Shown here: positions 22,519-33,082 of the stretch, piece by piece
Numbering within the stretch: position 1 is the first letter of the stretch
How the letters are laid out: each line of letters opens with the position of its first letter
Source: Eublepharis macularius
Lineage: Eukaryota > Chordata > Lepidosauria > Squamata > Eublepharidae
DNA: 64,000 nt
Assembly: GCF_028583425.1 (NCBI RefSeq)
Contig: NC_072790.1
Span: 155,924,397-155,988,396, forward strand
Reading direction: 5' to 3'
Position numbers and translations under genes: made by a program
Notes under the pieces: model-generated
Seen by the model: only the letters and a program-made list of their open reading frames with translations
Databases searched by the model: none
Told to the model about the DNA's origin: nothing

Positions 22519-25500
22519 TCAAGATTTTTTAGGTTTTTTACCAAAGAAAGCAGTGATTAAACTATTTTTTCTTTTCTCTACAGTTTTATGAAGAGTTTCC
22601 ACTTCTTTAAGTTTTTGCCGCTCAGTTCCACGCATCGCAACACAGCCTTCCGACATACCCTGTGCAACACTAACTTCCTGCAAATTTCCTTTCTGTATTG
22701 CTCTCTTCAATCGTTCATTGGCTTCTTTGAACAGATGATCAGATGCTTCAGAAGTTGCCTCATGGTCCTTTTTTGTCAGTGATATCTTACTTTCTATCTC
22801 AGCAATTTTTTCCCTAGATTCTTCTGCTTGTTTAACCTTTTCTTCCATCTCTTTAGCTAAATGTATCTCCTCCTCTTTTTTTTTTCTTCCTCCTCTTTCA
22901 ATCTTTTTTGTTCCTCTGAGTACATTATGTATTGCTTATGTGCACTTTGTCCCATAGCAATAAGTTTTGATGTCATGGGAACCAGTTCAGGTTTATTTCC
23001 ATAGGTTTTCAACAGGGTGGATTTGATTTAAATCAAACTGATTTAAATCATGATTTAAATCACGATTTAAATCACTAGTCAGTACGGCTTGATTTAAATC
23101 ATAGTTTTCTACATAAAGACTCATTTGGGCCCCCAGGCCTTGCATTTCTTTGTTGCAGTGTTTGCATTTTGCACGCATGCCTGCCTTACCGATAGGTAAA
23201 GGAACTTCATTAAAGTATTCCCAAACTGGGTCTCTTTTACGGCCTGCTGCCATTATAGGTTTTTTCCTCCAAGGAAAGAATGTGATAAACCTCAGGTCAT
23301 ACACACAAAAGATCCAAAGACTTGTGCAGTATTGTGCTCAAAAAGTTTCACTTTCATTTTGTACTGCTTGCCCCTCCCTCCTCACACTTAGTTTCTTCTT
23401 GTGCAGATCTATTCCACTCCAAACAATCAGAAAAATATTGTTTCTATTCACTGAACTTCTTGAAACTTAGCACTGAAGGGGTTGATTCTGTCTTCATAGG
23501 TTTGTAGAACAATAGGATTAAGGTCTTTTTCTCAACTCTGTTCATGTTATAACATGTTTGCTGTGAAGAAGAGGCATGTGATCTCTGCTGAGCTGACACA
23601 AATTCAGTTTTGAGAACTGCAAAACCAAGCATCTGTGATAATATCTTGTAGGCAGAGAAACTGCCCAATAATCTTACAAAAACCTCTGGAAGAGCATGAC
23701 ATTGTGAATGGATTAATGGAGTTTATTTACCAAAAAAATTAAACATATACAGCCTTATTCTACATAATTAAAAACTAATCTTTATTTCATGATGGAATAA
23801 CCTTTGGATGGTAATATATTTTCCTCAAAAAGCATTTTATTTTAAAAAATCCAATTTAAATAAAAAAAAATCTGATTTAAATTAAAAAATCTGATTTTTT
23901 TTATTTTTTTAAAAAAATCATTGATTTTTATCCACCCTGGTTTTCAATGTATCTTTGATCAACAAAACTGCATTCAATGTTCGTTCACAAGTGGAAGCCT
24001 TGTCCTCAATTAAAGCCCATCATGACACAGAAAAACGCCTCTCAATGTCTGCATTTCCATGTGATAGAGACAATGCAGTTTTGATAACTTTCGCCAACTC
24101 TTGAAATTTTGTTTTCCCAGCTATATTAGTTTTCTTTAAAATTTTATCCCAAAAACTATCAATTCTTCCTTCAAAAGCTGGGTGGTCTGTCTCCATCTGC
24201 AACATTTTCCATTCATCAATGAGAACATCTTCTTTTGTATCGATAGGGAGTTCTCTGGCAACTGAAACTACATCTTGACAGCTTTTTCGAGTTTTCACAA
24301 GAGAAGGGTTTAAACATCTCAGAGCTTTCAACAAACCACAACCTTTTATTGCCTTTTCAATCAAGTATTTGCATCCAGCAACATAATGCTCTTTAGCATT
24401 TTTCATAAATACCAATAAATCTTTTTCTGGAAGATGTGAGAGTTCCTTTTTAACTTCCCATGAAACAACAACATCTCTTATGGGTAACATGTTTTGCAAA
24501 TCAAATAACTCATTCACATCATATTTATCTTCAGAAACAGACTTGCAAACACGTCTAGCCAGTTTCCCTAACAGTTCTTGTAGCTGAGGGTACAGGATGT
24601 GAATTAAAGGTTCATCTTGTTGGAATCTTTCGGTGAAGCTAGTGAAAAGTTCTGCAAAAGATATAGTGAAGTACAATTCTGCTCTGATAGTTGAGCAACG
24701 TAAAAGGTTGGCAATCTTTCTGTATGAACTAGACTGTAACACAGCCTTATTCATTGTTGATGGGATGAATTTAAGAAAGTGATGATTTACTCCTTGCCAC
24801 TGTTTGAGCAGTCTCTCGGCAGCAGAGCAAAATGTAAGCCACCTAGAAGGAGAATGTTTGAGGAATTTCTTTTGAGGTAATTTGAGATCTTCTTGTATCT
24901 TTTCATATTCCTCTACCCTCGCTGGCCACCCCTCAAAGTAGTGGTAAACAGCAATAGCTAATTCAGATGCATCTTCACCAAAGGTCTGCAAGGCTTTCAG
25001 ATATGAGTTGTGAACAATGTGCAGGGGGCATGTCCCAATATGAACTAATCCATGTGACTTCATTTCAATCAAATTTTCATTGAAAAGTCTGTGAACTTTC
25101 TTATTCACATTAGGTCCATCTGAACCAATCATCAGCAACTTGTGAATGGGCAGGTTTGCCCTACTGATGGCAGTGTGAATTTTTTCATGAAGAGTTTGTG
25201 CATCAGCTTTCCCAATGAAGAATGTCTGCAAATGTCTTGAAACTACTTCACCTCTACCCTCTGACCAATATCTCACCGATATCTGGAGCTCCTTTTTGTC
25301 TTCAATATTGGCTGTTTCATCAAAACAGACTGAATAAAAGGAGGTTCCCACATCATCTGAGATCATCTGTTGAAAATATGGTCCCAGTGCATCAGATTAA
25401 ATATCGCATCTTTTTAGGGCTTAAAGAAAAATCGGTTGGAACACCCCCTGGAAACATTGCATCAAATGTTTCCTTTATGCCACTGCAAGAAGATGCCTAA

Positions 25501-25829
25501 AAGTTGCAACACACCAACTTCATAACCCAAATGAGTTCAGATACTGTTGCCGCATTCTTCAAATTATAGAGTTTAATAACAGGTGCTGAAGAACTATGGC
25601 TTGATCCGGGATATTCACTCTGGATTGTTTCAGAAGAATCACCAGGATTAGCTGCAACTAAAACCATCTGTTTAGGCCCTAGAACATCAGAGGCTAATTT
25701 TTTATGTTTAGCATAGTCCGAGTGTTGAAGAAGAGCATGAAGACCCTTGTTCTGAAAATCTACTGTACACAAACAAAGTTTGCAAAACACTTCAGTTTCA
25801 CTGTGTCTTGATGCCCATACTGACATCAA
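22519..25829 (-). pseudogene. hAT transposase (zinc finger, DDE core, hAT C-terminal motif, long coiled coil), disrupted
   Basis: Read on the minus strand. 25829-25497 gives an N-terminal finger-like part ('FCKLCLCTVDFQNKG', H-x-HSDYAKH). A gap with stops at 25496-25367 still reads as 'FDAMFPGGVPTDFSL'. The core 25366-24020 is open for 448 codons: 'CFDETANIEDKKELQ' and 'IGSDGPNVNKKVHRL' look like catalytic-Asp blocks, and 'SHGNADIERRFSVS' is the hAT dimerisation motif. A stop follows, then 'WALIEDKASTCERTL'. A 927-bp MITE (23013-23939) splits the next codons ('LLIKDTLKT'). The C-terminus from 23012 to 22519 is a Glu/Lys-rich coiled coil ending 'FFGKKPKKS'. The product would cut and paste this element; it is dead here. 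Confidence 0.85.
23013..23939 (-). mobile_element. MITE (hAT type) with a BED-finger exon remnant, copy 1
   Basis: Ends CAGGGTGGATTTGATTTAAA and, inverted, CAGGGTGGATAAAAATCAAT. GTTTTCAA is a perfect 8-bp duplication (23005-23012 and 23940-23947). On the minus strand at about 23254-23120 it encodes 'RKRDPVWEYFNEVPLPIG' then 'AKCKHCNKEMQGL', the start of a BED-type finger (aromatic pair and C-x2-C, no terminal His seen). Both ends are made of repeated ATTTAAATC-type units. A second copy is at 50738. Confidence 0.9.
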
Positions 25830-26430
25830 ATGTCCATTGCGGTCTTTTTAAAGAAGCCAATCAGCTCTAAATTTGCACTTTCCCATCATTAACACTTCAG
25901 ATCAGCAGCCAACCATTTCAACATGAATCCTGAAAGGAAGGAAAAAAGAATTAGAAAATGAAAAAAGTAAAGCACTAAAGTAAAACACTAATACTAAAAA
26001 AAACTAAACAAAGTTACTAACAGAATAAAACATAAAACTGTAATAAAATGCAACATGGCTAATAATAATGAAATGTAACATCTTCAAGGGGTGGGGTTGA
26101 AAAAGGGCTACACAGGAAAATGATACAAGTTAGCTTCTTCAGAGCATCATGTCTCACACGCAGAAAAAAATTGCATGCATTATGAGCAAATTCTCATCAT
26201 AAGAAACTCATAAAAAAGAAATATTGATCGTACATTTAATAAGACAAATCACATACCTTTATTGCATTTGAATAGTGCATCCCACAATCCTGTTCCACAA
26301 TTTTAATTTCTTGAGCACTTGAAGGCGCAAAAAAGGAGAGAAAAGACTTATTCTGAAAAAAAGAGACTTTAAGAGACTAACCCAAAAATAAGAGACTAAA
26401 AGCTAAAAAAGAGACCCGCTCCTAGGCCTG

Positions 26431-26935
26431 CCAGAGGACCCTCCGATCAGGAGAAAAGAAATTGCTATCAGTCCCTGGCTCCAAGGAGGCCCGCCTGGCC
26501 TCGACTAGAGCAAGAGCTTTCTCAGTCCTAGCTCCTACCTGGTGGAACACTCTGTCTACCGAGACCAGGGCCCGGCAGGATCTACTATCTTTCTGCCGGG
26601 CCTGGAAGACAGAGTTGTTCCGCCAGGCTTATGGCTGAGGCTGGGCCTCCACTGGCTGGAGGATATAACATCTACTCCCCTCCCTAAGAGAGCTGCCCAC
26701 CACTGTTCTGAAGCTGCTGCCATGTTCAATTGCACTGTTGCACTTTCTGTAATCAACAATTTTGCCACCACCAAGAAAAGAGTGCTGCTATTTTTAATAT
26801 CTTTATACAATGTTTTTTAATGTTTTATGTTTAATGTTTAATGAAATGTTTTAAATGTTTTAATGTTGTTATCCGCCCTGAGCCTGCTTGCGGGGAGGGC
26901 GGAATATAAATACGATAAAATAAATAAATAAATAA
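26431..26935 (+). mobile_element. L2-type LINE, 3' part after the hAT insertion
   Basis: Encodes '...TWWNTLSTETRARQDLLS'-like residues in part ('GGTGGAACACTCTGTCTACC') and 'FCRAWKTELFRQAYG'. The 3' UTR with GTTATCCGCCCTGAGCCTGC and an (AAAT) tail follows. It pairs with 21065-21208. Confidence 0.8.
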
Positions 26936-27170
26936 GCCAAGCAGAAGGCAGGGCCAATTTAATGACATAACAGAACAGAACCAAATACCAACACATCAAC
27001 CACACAGCAGCAGAACCACCAACCTAGCACAGGCATAGCCAGTCACAGGGGTCATTGTGTAGAAAAAGAGCTGCATTAACTCATTAGCATAACTCAGTAG
27101 CATATACCACACCCCTGCCATCACTTGAAGTGTGTCATTAGCATAATGGCTTTGATTGGGCCCAAAATGG

Positions 27171-27315
27171 ACCTTTGGACACTTACCGTGAAGGGTCCTT
27201 CTCCTTTGAGGAAAGGAGGACATCTTGGGTGATTCCCACCATCCAATCAGGGAGGCAGGAACTAACTTTCTTCCTCTTCCTGTCTAGCCTGTGGGACCAC
27301 CCTCTCTTCAGTTCA
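27171..27315. repeat. DIRS left terminal repeat
   Basis: The outer part (27171-27235) is complementary to 27478-27537. The inner part (27225-27315, CATCTTGGGTGATTCCCACC onward) is inverted at 32410-32520. Confidence 0.85.
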
Positions 27316-27347
27316 GGTGACTCCACAAAGCAGTAACATTGAATTTA

Positions 27348-27863
27348 TCATTCAGCAACTGTCAATACTGAGAGAAAAAACACCTGTTGCGTTAACATGT
27401 ACTGTAAATAAAGCATAACCCGGAGGAGGTAGAAGAATGAGGCAGCAGGGTAGAGAAGGATGGAGACCCGGGGAGGGCAAGATGTCCTCCTTTCCTCAAA
27501 GGAGAAGGACCCTTCACGGTAAGTGCCCAAAGGTCCGTTCTCCCTCCGAAGCGGAGGACATCTTGGGTGCTCCCAAAGCAGTTTCCAGTTTCTGGGTGGG
27601 ATGTGGTCTTCGTCCACGATCATGTACTGTAGTACTTTTCTACTACAGTCAGTGTCCGCTGAATCATATAGATTTGATTTGTAGCATCTTAATAAGGTCA
27701 ATACTGACAACCTTGTTGCTGCCTTGCAGACTTCTACAGACGTGTTCCTGTGTAATGCTGCACTGGTAGTAGCATTCCTCAAAGAGTGAGCTAGTATTCC
27801 ACAAGGAACCTCTATGAAGAGAGTTTTTAGGAGTTTCGATAGTGTATGTTTTGCTATTGGCAC
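27348..27863 (-). pseudogene. DIRS tyrosine recombinase C-terminus
   Basis: The minus-strand frame contains 'GILAHSLRNATTSAALHRNT', which fits the His-x-x-Arg block of the DIRS recombinase, and 'EVCKAATRLSVLTLLRCYKS', where the Tyr in 'CYKS' would be the nucleophile. 'LYDSADTDCSRKVLQ' completes the usual end. The frame overlaps the internal complementary region after that. N-terminal recombinase sequence further upstream is frame-broken. The enzyme would integrate the circular cDNA. Confidence 0.85.
27478..27568. repeat. DIRS internal complementary region
   Basis: CAAGATGTCCTCCTTTCCTC and on to CCAAAGGTCC complements the left outer end. GTTCTCCCTCCGAAGCGGAG and on to CATCTTGGGTG complements the right outer end (32500-32540). 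The two complements abut within 'GGTCCGTTCTCC', as expected of the template that joins the termini during circular cDNA synthesis. Confidence 0.85.
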
Positions 27864-28560
27864 CTGCCGCAGCAGAAGACATTTTCTTCCCCAAATTGAG
27901 GGGAGATATATTTAAGAACAGTAAGACTGACTTTCTAATTTGCACTATTCGGAGCAGATAGGCCTTGAGCCTCCTTCTGACATCTAGGTTGTGTCAGAGC
28001 CTCTCCCCAGTCTATTTAGGATACAGGTAGAAATATGGTAGCCTTATCTCTTGCAAACTATGCAGTTTGGAATACACTTTTGGAAGACATTACGAGGCAT
28101 CACCTTACCATTGGGAAAGATACAGAGTTCAGGTCTGACTAAATCTTCTGGCAGACACGAACATAATAAGGAAGATAGTCTTCATTCTCAGCCTTCTCAG
28201 GGGAACATCTGTAACTGGTTCAAATGGATGTTTGGTCAGGGCTGTGTAAAATGTCTAGTGAGTGAGGGCTTCCCAATAAGAGCTGTAAATTCTGAGCATA
28301 AACTGTTTTCTGAATGCTAGGAGAGTCTTGGCCACCTCTCAGGAATATCCCCATCTTAGGAAGGTGTTCCTTTCTATTTCCACACGGTTAAGCAGAGTAA
28401 GTCTAAATGAGAGGGCCAAATCGGTCCCTGCTGTAACTTGACCGGAGAGGTCAGTAGGATGAGAGGTGGAAATATCATCATCTGTTGGAGGGTGGAAAGG
28501 CATGGTCTGTTACTGGTAAGGGTAGTAATACACAGAGGAGGCCTAATGGCCACTGCAATG

Positions 28561-28866
28561 TCAGGGCATCTGCTTGTGGGTAGAACAAATCTTGTCATGT
28601 ACCCCAGTAGTTGATGGCTGTGTTGGGATGCACACAGGTCCATGAGGTGTTGCGAAGTGCAATGTTATGTTTCTTAAGGGACTATTCCCCTGTTGTCCCC
28701 TCAGCCAGTCTGCCTGGGCATTGGATATGCCTTTGTTGTGTACAGTTCTGATCAATGCTAGGTGACCATCCTCCCAGGTAAGTATCCTTGCTGCCACCTT
28801 GTTTCGCCTCAAGGTCTTGAATCCCCCCTGCTTGTTTATATATGTTTTGTCTGCAACCATGTCCAT
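28561..28866 (-). pseudogene. DIRS RNase H region
   Basis: The frame reads 'TYINKQGGFKTLRRNKVAAR', 'ILTWEDGHLALIRTVHNKGI' and 'NAQADWLRG'. These match DIRS RNase H ('...N-x-Q-G-G-T...', 'W-A-E-x-H-L', 'H-I-x-G-x-x-N-x-x-A-D-x-L-S-R'). Degenerate and out of frame with the RT. Confidence 0.85.
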
Positions 28867-29356
28867 ACAGAGCTCTGAACTGGAACAGGGCCAGACAAAT
28901 TGCTCACCTTTCTAAGTCATTGATAGGAAGACATGTCTAACCTGATTCTTACACCTGTAAATATTTGTTGTTCTTGGGTGGGTCATGAATCTTTTGCTTT
29001 GCATTGGGTTGGTGACCTTGGCTCAGATGGGTTTTGATCTGAGGTGGTACCTGAATGGGAAGATCTGTCTTCCCCATGATCTGTTGTTAATGAGATCTAA
29101 AAAAGGTCTGAAGTGGTCTTGCTTATAGATGACCCCAAAGGTATTGCATTGTAGATGGCCACTAGCCAACCCATCTGTTTCAGTAGTGTCGTGAGAAGTG
29201 ATTTTGCACTCTGATGACAGTCTCTGTCAGCTGTTTGGTCTTCCTGACCTTTTCTTTGGTGAGGGATAGAAAAAGCCCTTTTGGTGACTGTGATCTAACC
29301 CAGGTGTTCAAGCTTGTAGGAACTGAATGGTGAATTGAGTGTTGTGGTGAGATTTT

Positions 29357-29626
29357 CTATTGAACTTGAACCGATAAGGAGATCGTCTGGGAGCAAGTGA
29401 ACATGAATACCCCGTCTCTGAAACGTATGATGAGGTTGATCATGAATTTTGTGAATACTCTTGGTGTGGTGGACAGGCCAAAACAGGATGACTCAGAACT
29501 GCCGGGTTTGTTTTTGTTTTTAACATAAAATCTTAGGTATTGTTGAAGGGTTGTCAGAATTGGTACATGGAGGTATGTTTCTGTGAGATCTGTAGATGTC
29601 ATGTGTTCTTCTGATTGACTGGTCAC
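29357..29626 (-). pseudogene. DIRS reverse transcriptase fragment
   Basis: 'TSTDLTETYLHVPILTTLQQ', 'YLRFYVKNK' and 'CFGLSTTPRVFTKFM' match the DIRS RT fingers-palm region ('S-x-D-L-x-x-A-Y-x-H-I-P-I', 'F-G-L-S-x-A-P-x-x-F-T-K'). The Y-x-D-D box expected just after is degraded ('MFTCSQTISL'). Flanking RT is broken. Confidence 0.85.
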
Positions 29627-29947
29627 TGCGACTGAGTGCAGACTCCATTAAGAAGTGATACAATTTGATAAACTTGTTCAAAAAACTTGAGGTCTAATAA
29701 CACCCTCCAGTCCCTAATCTTTTTAGAGACTGAGAAGAAGATTGAGTAGACCCCTTTCTGGTGGGCAGCTTTCAAATTGTAGGGAATAGCCTTGTGAGAC
29801 TATTTGTAAGGCCTGCCTGCTTGTCAACCTAGGCTTGATGGTAAAGAGTAGATGGCTTCTCACAGGGACAGCTAGCAAGTCCTGTCTTAGAGATCTATGT
29901 ATTAAGGTTGGATCTCTTTCCACATGTGGAGAACTGTCTGTTTGATC

Positions 29948-30110
29948 TTGGGACAAGGTAAGCATTATCCCCACAATACAGCTGGAGAGCTGGGACTGAG
30001 AGGACTGGATTATCCAAGGCCATGTGGCATGTTCATGGCAGCAGTGAGATTTGAACCTGCAGAGTACTGCATCACTGTTCAGTTACTTAACCACTATACT
30101 ACAAGTGGGG
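29948..30110 (-). repeat. tRNA-derived SINE (Sauria type), antisense, within the DIRS element
   Basis: The minus strand reads 'GGTTAAGTAACTGAACAGTG', box B 'GCAGGTTCAAATCTCACTGC', 'CATGTGGCCTTGGATAATCC' and 'CAGCTGTATTGTGGGGATAA'. It is truncated before its tail. Confidence 0.75.
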
Positions 30111-30289
30111 TCTTGAAAGGACCCCCCCCCCTATTAAAGGGCTGCCTAGATTAACCCCAGGATGGTCATTTGGAATCTTGTCTGGACCTTAGTAGTGTGT
30201 GTTGTGAATAAAAGGCTGAGGGCCAATGGATCACCTCTCAGATTGTTTGAATGTTTTTGGCAACATATTCTTCTGTTCTAGGTCTCAAT

Positions 30290-32446
30290 CTAGATCTTTC
30301 TCAGGGCATCCCCAAATAGCTTGTCTCTTTGAAAGAGGTAAGCCAGGATGATATTTTTAGAGTGTGAATCTGCTGGCCATGCTCTTAGTCAAGCGTGCCG
30401 TCTTGTTACTGCTGTCAAGACCATAATCCTGGAAGAAGAAGGTAAATGTATCCCGGATGACGTCTGTCTTGAAGGTATTGGCCCTTACATTTCTGTTTGC
30501 CCCATCAATGGGGGCAGCTATTGTTGTACAGGAGGAGTTGAATCAGTTTCCAGATCCATACTCCTGACACTCTTGAGGCAATTGAGACAATAGCTGTAGC
30601 CTTAATAGCCATGGTCACGGCCTCGTGAACTCTTGTTAGCATGGCCTCTCTCCTCTTGTCTAAGTGGTCTCGGACTGATCCTTACTCATCTTCTGACCAG
30701 AGCCCAGATGACTGAAGTGTAGCCACTGGAGTTTCCACTGCAGGTACCTGCAACAACTCATAGCAAAGAAAGGTAGTGAGTACAGTTTGTTTTGTTTTGG
30801 GATCAAGTTTGGGGATTATTAATTGGCTTATGGTTTAGACCACTCAGCCTTGAACCTTCTCCTCAAATATTCTGGAAATGGGAGGACCTTTTCTGAGGAA
30901 CCTTCACTAGGAAGAGACTCTTGTTTCCCTGGGTTGGATTTGGTATTCCCAGTCTAAGGGTCCTACTCCTCCAAGTGTAATTTCTACCGCTCTAAGGCTG
31001 AGAATGTCTTAGGTAATAAATACTGGTAGACCTCAGATTCAGACAGCTGGGCTGACTGTTCAGGTAGGGATATTTCCTCCTCTTCCACATCTGAAGGAAT
31101 TCATCCTTCTTGTCATTACAGACTCTATCTGAGGGTTATCCCCCTGCTCCGTGGGGATCCCTGACTGATAAACATTACAAACTGCCTTATTCTGACTCAG
31201 ACCATCAGTCAGTGTTATCTCCTCAGATTGGCAGCCGGTCACCAGGGTCTCAGGAAGAGGTTTTCCCCCTCATCTACCTAATCTTTTAAACTGGAGTTAA
31301 TGGGGAACAAACCTAGATCCTTTGCATACAAAGCAGAAGCTCTTCCACAGAGCTACAGCCTTACTCATGGAGGGAGGAGGAGGTAGACACCACACCACTA
31401 TTTCCTCCATCCTGGTTAGTCTTAAGAGTTAAAATGTTCAAAGACACCGGCAAATTTGCGCCCTTTATACATTACCCATCTGACAGGGAAAGGCAGGGTT
31501 GGATCCTGTTGTAAAAGCAGGGCTAAATCCAAAGGGGGAAAGCCTGCTGTAAAATCTCCAGCCAGGAGATTGGCATGGGCACATTCACATGGTGCCTGGG
31601 CTGAGGAGACTCCTGGAATCTTTATAGGGCCAAGGTGCTTCTGACTGGCAAAGTGACAGGATTTCCTCCCTCATAGTCAGTCTAATTGCTGACAGGAATT
31701 CTGGAGGTAACACGCTCAGGGGAACACTTACATGACCCTTCCTGGGCTTGTCGGCTGGAGCTCTGGGTGTCTGGATTATGTTTCAGCCGTGTCTCTCCAG
31801 CCAGGAGATTGGCAAGCGCATCTTTGAGAATAGGTGGCAAATCACTCATCGCGTTGTTTCCCGCCAAAATTGAGCTCCGCCAGGTGGCACTGTTCTCAGC
31901 TGGCTGACTGAGGTATGCTGTTTTAACAAGCTCCCTCTGTGGAAGATGGGGTTGTTTAGAGGCCTGCATCTCTTCCAAGGCCATTTCCTCGCCGGGGAAC
32001 CAATACAGCCTAAGAGGCATGCTGGTGCCGGCTGGGCCTGTTCCCACCGCCGGTAGGACGGCTCCATGGGAACAGCCCATATTCTCCTCGCCAGGGAACC
32101 CATACAGCCCAAGAGGCATGCTGGTGCTGGCTGGGCCTGTTCCCGCCGCCGGTAGGACGGCTCCGTGGGAACAGCCCATATTCTCCTCCATGAAGCTTTC
32201 CTCAGAGTCCAATGACTCTCTAGAGACCATATTGTCCTCTTCTTTTCTTTCTTTGGCAAGAAGAGTAAAAGAAGAAGAAATGGGAGGAGAGTAAGGTAAT
32301 GAAGCAAGTAAGGAGTAAGGTAAAGAATGGTTTGAGGAAGAAGAAAGATAAATAAGAGATAGAGAGAGAAAAGGCAGCAGAGCTAGTCTGCTGAAGAACT
32401 GCTCTCCCTGGAGGCAGGAACAGAACTGAAGAGAGGGTGGTCCCAC
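30290..32446 (-). pseudogene. DIRS gag-like region with in-frame 33-residue duplication
   Basis: The minus-strand frame 32446-31682 (254 codons) carries a Ser-rich start and two in-frame copies of a 33-residue unit ('MGCSHGAVLPA..GTGPA.TS' type), from a 99-bp tandem duplication at about 31995-32190. Further on, at about 30370-30300, 'FQRDKLFGDALRKI' and a 'LTKS' block match the C-terminal part of DIRS gag. The region between is broken and holds a SINE. It would encode the particle or nucleoprotein component. Assignment of the N-terminal frame rests on position only. Confidence 0.6.
31168..31352 (-). repeat. tRNA-Ala-like SINE, antisense, within the DIRS element
   Basis: The minus strand reads 'GCTGTAGCTCTGTGGAAGAG' (box A), 'TTTGTATGCAAAGGATCTAG' with box-B-like 'GTTTGTTCCCC', then 'GAGACCCTGGTGACCGGCTG' and 'GTCTGAGTCAGAATAAGGCA'. 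This is a common lizard SINE body. It is not a functional tRNA gene. Confidence 0.75.
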
Positions 32447-32540
32447 AGGCTAGACAGGAAGAGGAAGAAAGTTAGTTCCTGCCTCCCTGATTGGATGGTG
32501 GGAATCACCCAAGATGTCCTCCGCCTCAGAGGGAGAATGG
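32405..32540. repeat. DIRS right terminal repeat
   Basis: Inverted counterpart of 27225-27315, plus an outer extension (CTCAGAGGGAGAATGG) that is complemented in the internal region at 27537-27560. Confidence 0.85.
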
Positions 32541-32544
32541 CCAG

Positions 32545-33082
32545 GACTTGGCTGCTGCCAGATGGGGGAGTGTTCCCCCACCTGGCAGTGGCCCGATCAG
32601 GGTCATTTTGGCCCCAATCCAGGCTGAAAAGGGCCAAAATGGCTCCAAATGACCATTTTGAGCACTTTTTGGCCTGGATTTGGCCCAAAACGGCCCAGAT
32701 CGGGTTGATGCTGGGCAGGGGAGGGGTCCCCCACCCGGCCGTGACCCAATCCTGGCGGTTTGGGCCCTGATTCCAGCCAAAATGGGCCTCAAATGGTCAA
32801 AAATGGCCATTTGGGGCCCATTTTGGCCCGAAGACCAGGTCGGTGCCAGGTAGGGGAACCCCACCAGCACCGACCCAATCCCAGCCGTTTCTGCCCCAAT
32901 CCCAGAAGAAATGGCCCCAAATGACCAAAAGTGGCCATTTTGGGCCCTTTTGGATCTGGATCGGTGCCGAAACGGCCCAAAATGGCTGAAAGTCAGGTGG
33001 GCGGGGCCACCAGACACGTGACCTGTTGGAGGAGCTGCTGGAACGGCGTACTGGAGCGTTCCCCATCAAAATGAGCCCTGGC
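32545..33082 (-). mobile_element. hAT-like non-autonomous element with diverged 140-150-bp tandem units
   Basis: Its right end, read on the minus strand, starts CAGGGCTCATTTTGATGGGG and AACGCTCCAGTACGCCGTTC, like a hAT-type MITE terminus. The left boundary is uncertain because the DIRS element abuts it. Interior units beginning GGGGGAGTGTTCCCC (32563), GGGGAGGGGTCCCCC (32718) and GTAGGGGAACCCC (32852) share blocks such as 'GGCCATTTTGGGCCC'. Antisense open frames across it are repeat shadows. Confidence 0.6.

Larger units (their letters stand above)
21209..26430 (-). mobile_element. hAT DNA transposon, 5.2 kb, with broken transposase, inserted in an L2
   Basis: Terminal inverted repeat: CAGGGCTAGGACTGG at 21209, and the complement of the right end, CAGGCCTAGGAGCGG, at 26430. 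CCAGAG lies on both sides (21203-21208 and 26431-26436), short of the usual 8 bp. The transposase is on the minus strand. Motif GAGACT(A)AAA-like repeats cluster near both ends (21240-21295 and 26340-26420). 21400-22150 is GC-richer, with no recognised domain. Confidence 0.8.
27167..32540 (-). mobile_element. DIRS-type tyrosine-recombinase retrotransposon, degenerate but structurally complete
   Basis: On the minus strand the order is gag, RT, RNase H, tyrosine recombinase. The left end (27171-27315) and right end (32405-32540) share an inverted repeat of about 90 bp (27225-27315 against 32410-32520). Segment 27478-27568 is complementary to the outer parts of both ends joined together, which is the internal complementary region that defines DIRS elements. 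Both outer ends carry ATGG (27167-27170 and 32537-32540), and the joint in the internal region reads as one such core. Such elements integrate as circles without target duplications, and none is seen. Two SINEs are nested inside. Confidence 0.88.

Noticed and set aside
30348..30593. 81-codon plus-strand frame inside the DIRS element
   Set aside because: The minus strand here encodes gag-like residues; the plus frame has no match.
31290..31352. Possible tRNA-Ala gene on the minus strand
   Set aside because: Anticodon arm and T arm carry mismatches and the sequence runs straight into a SINE body.
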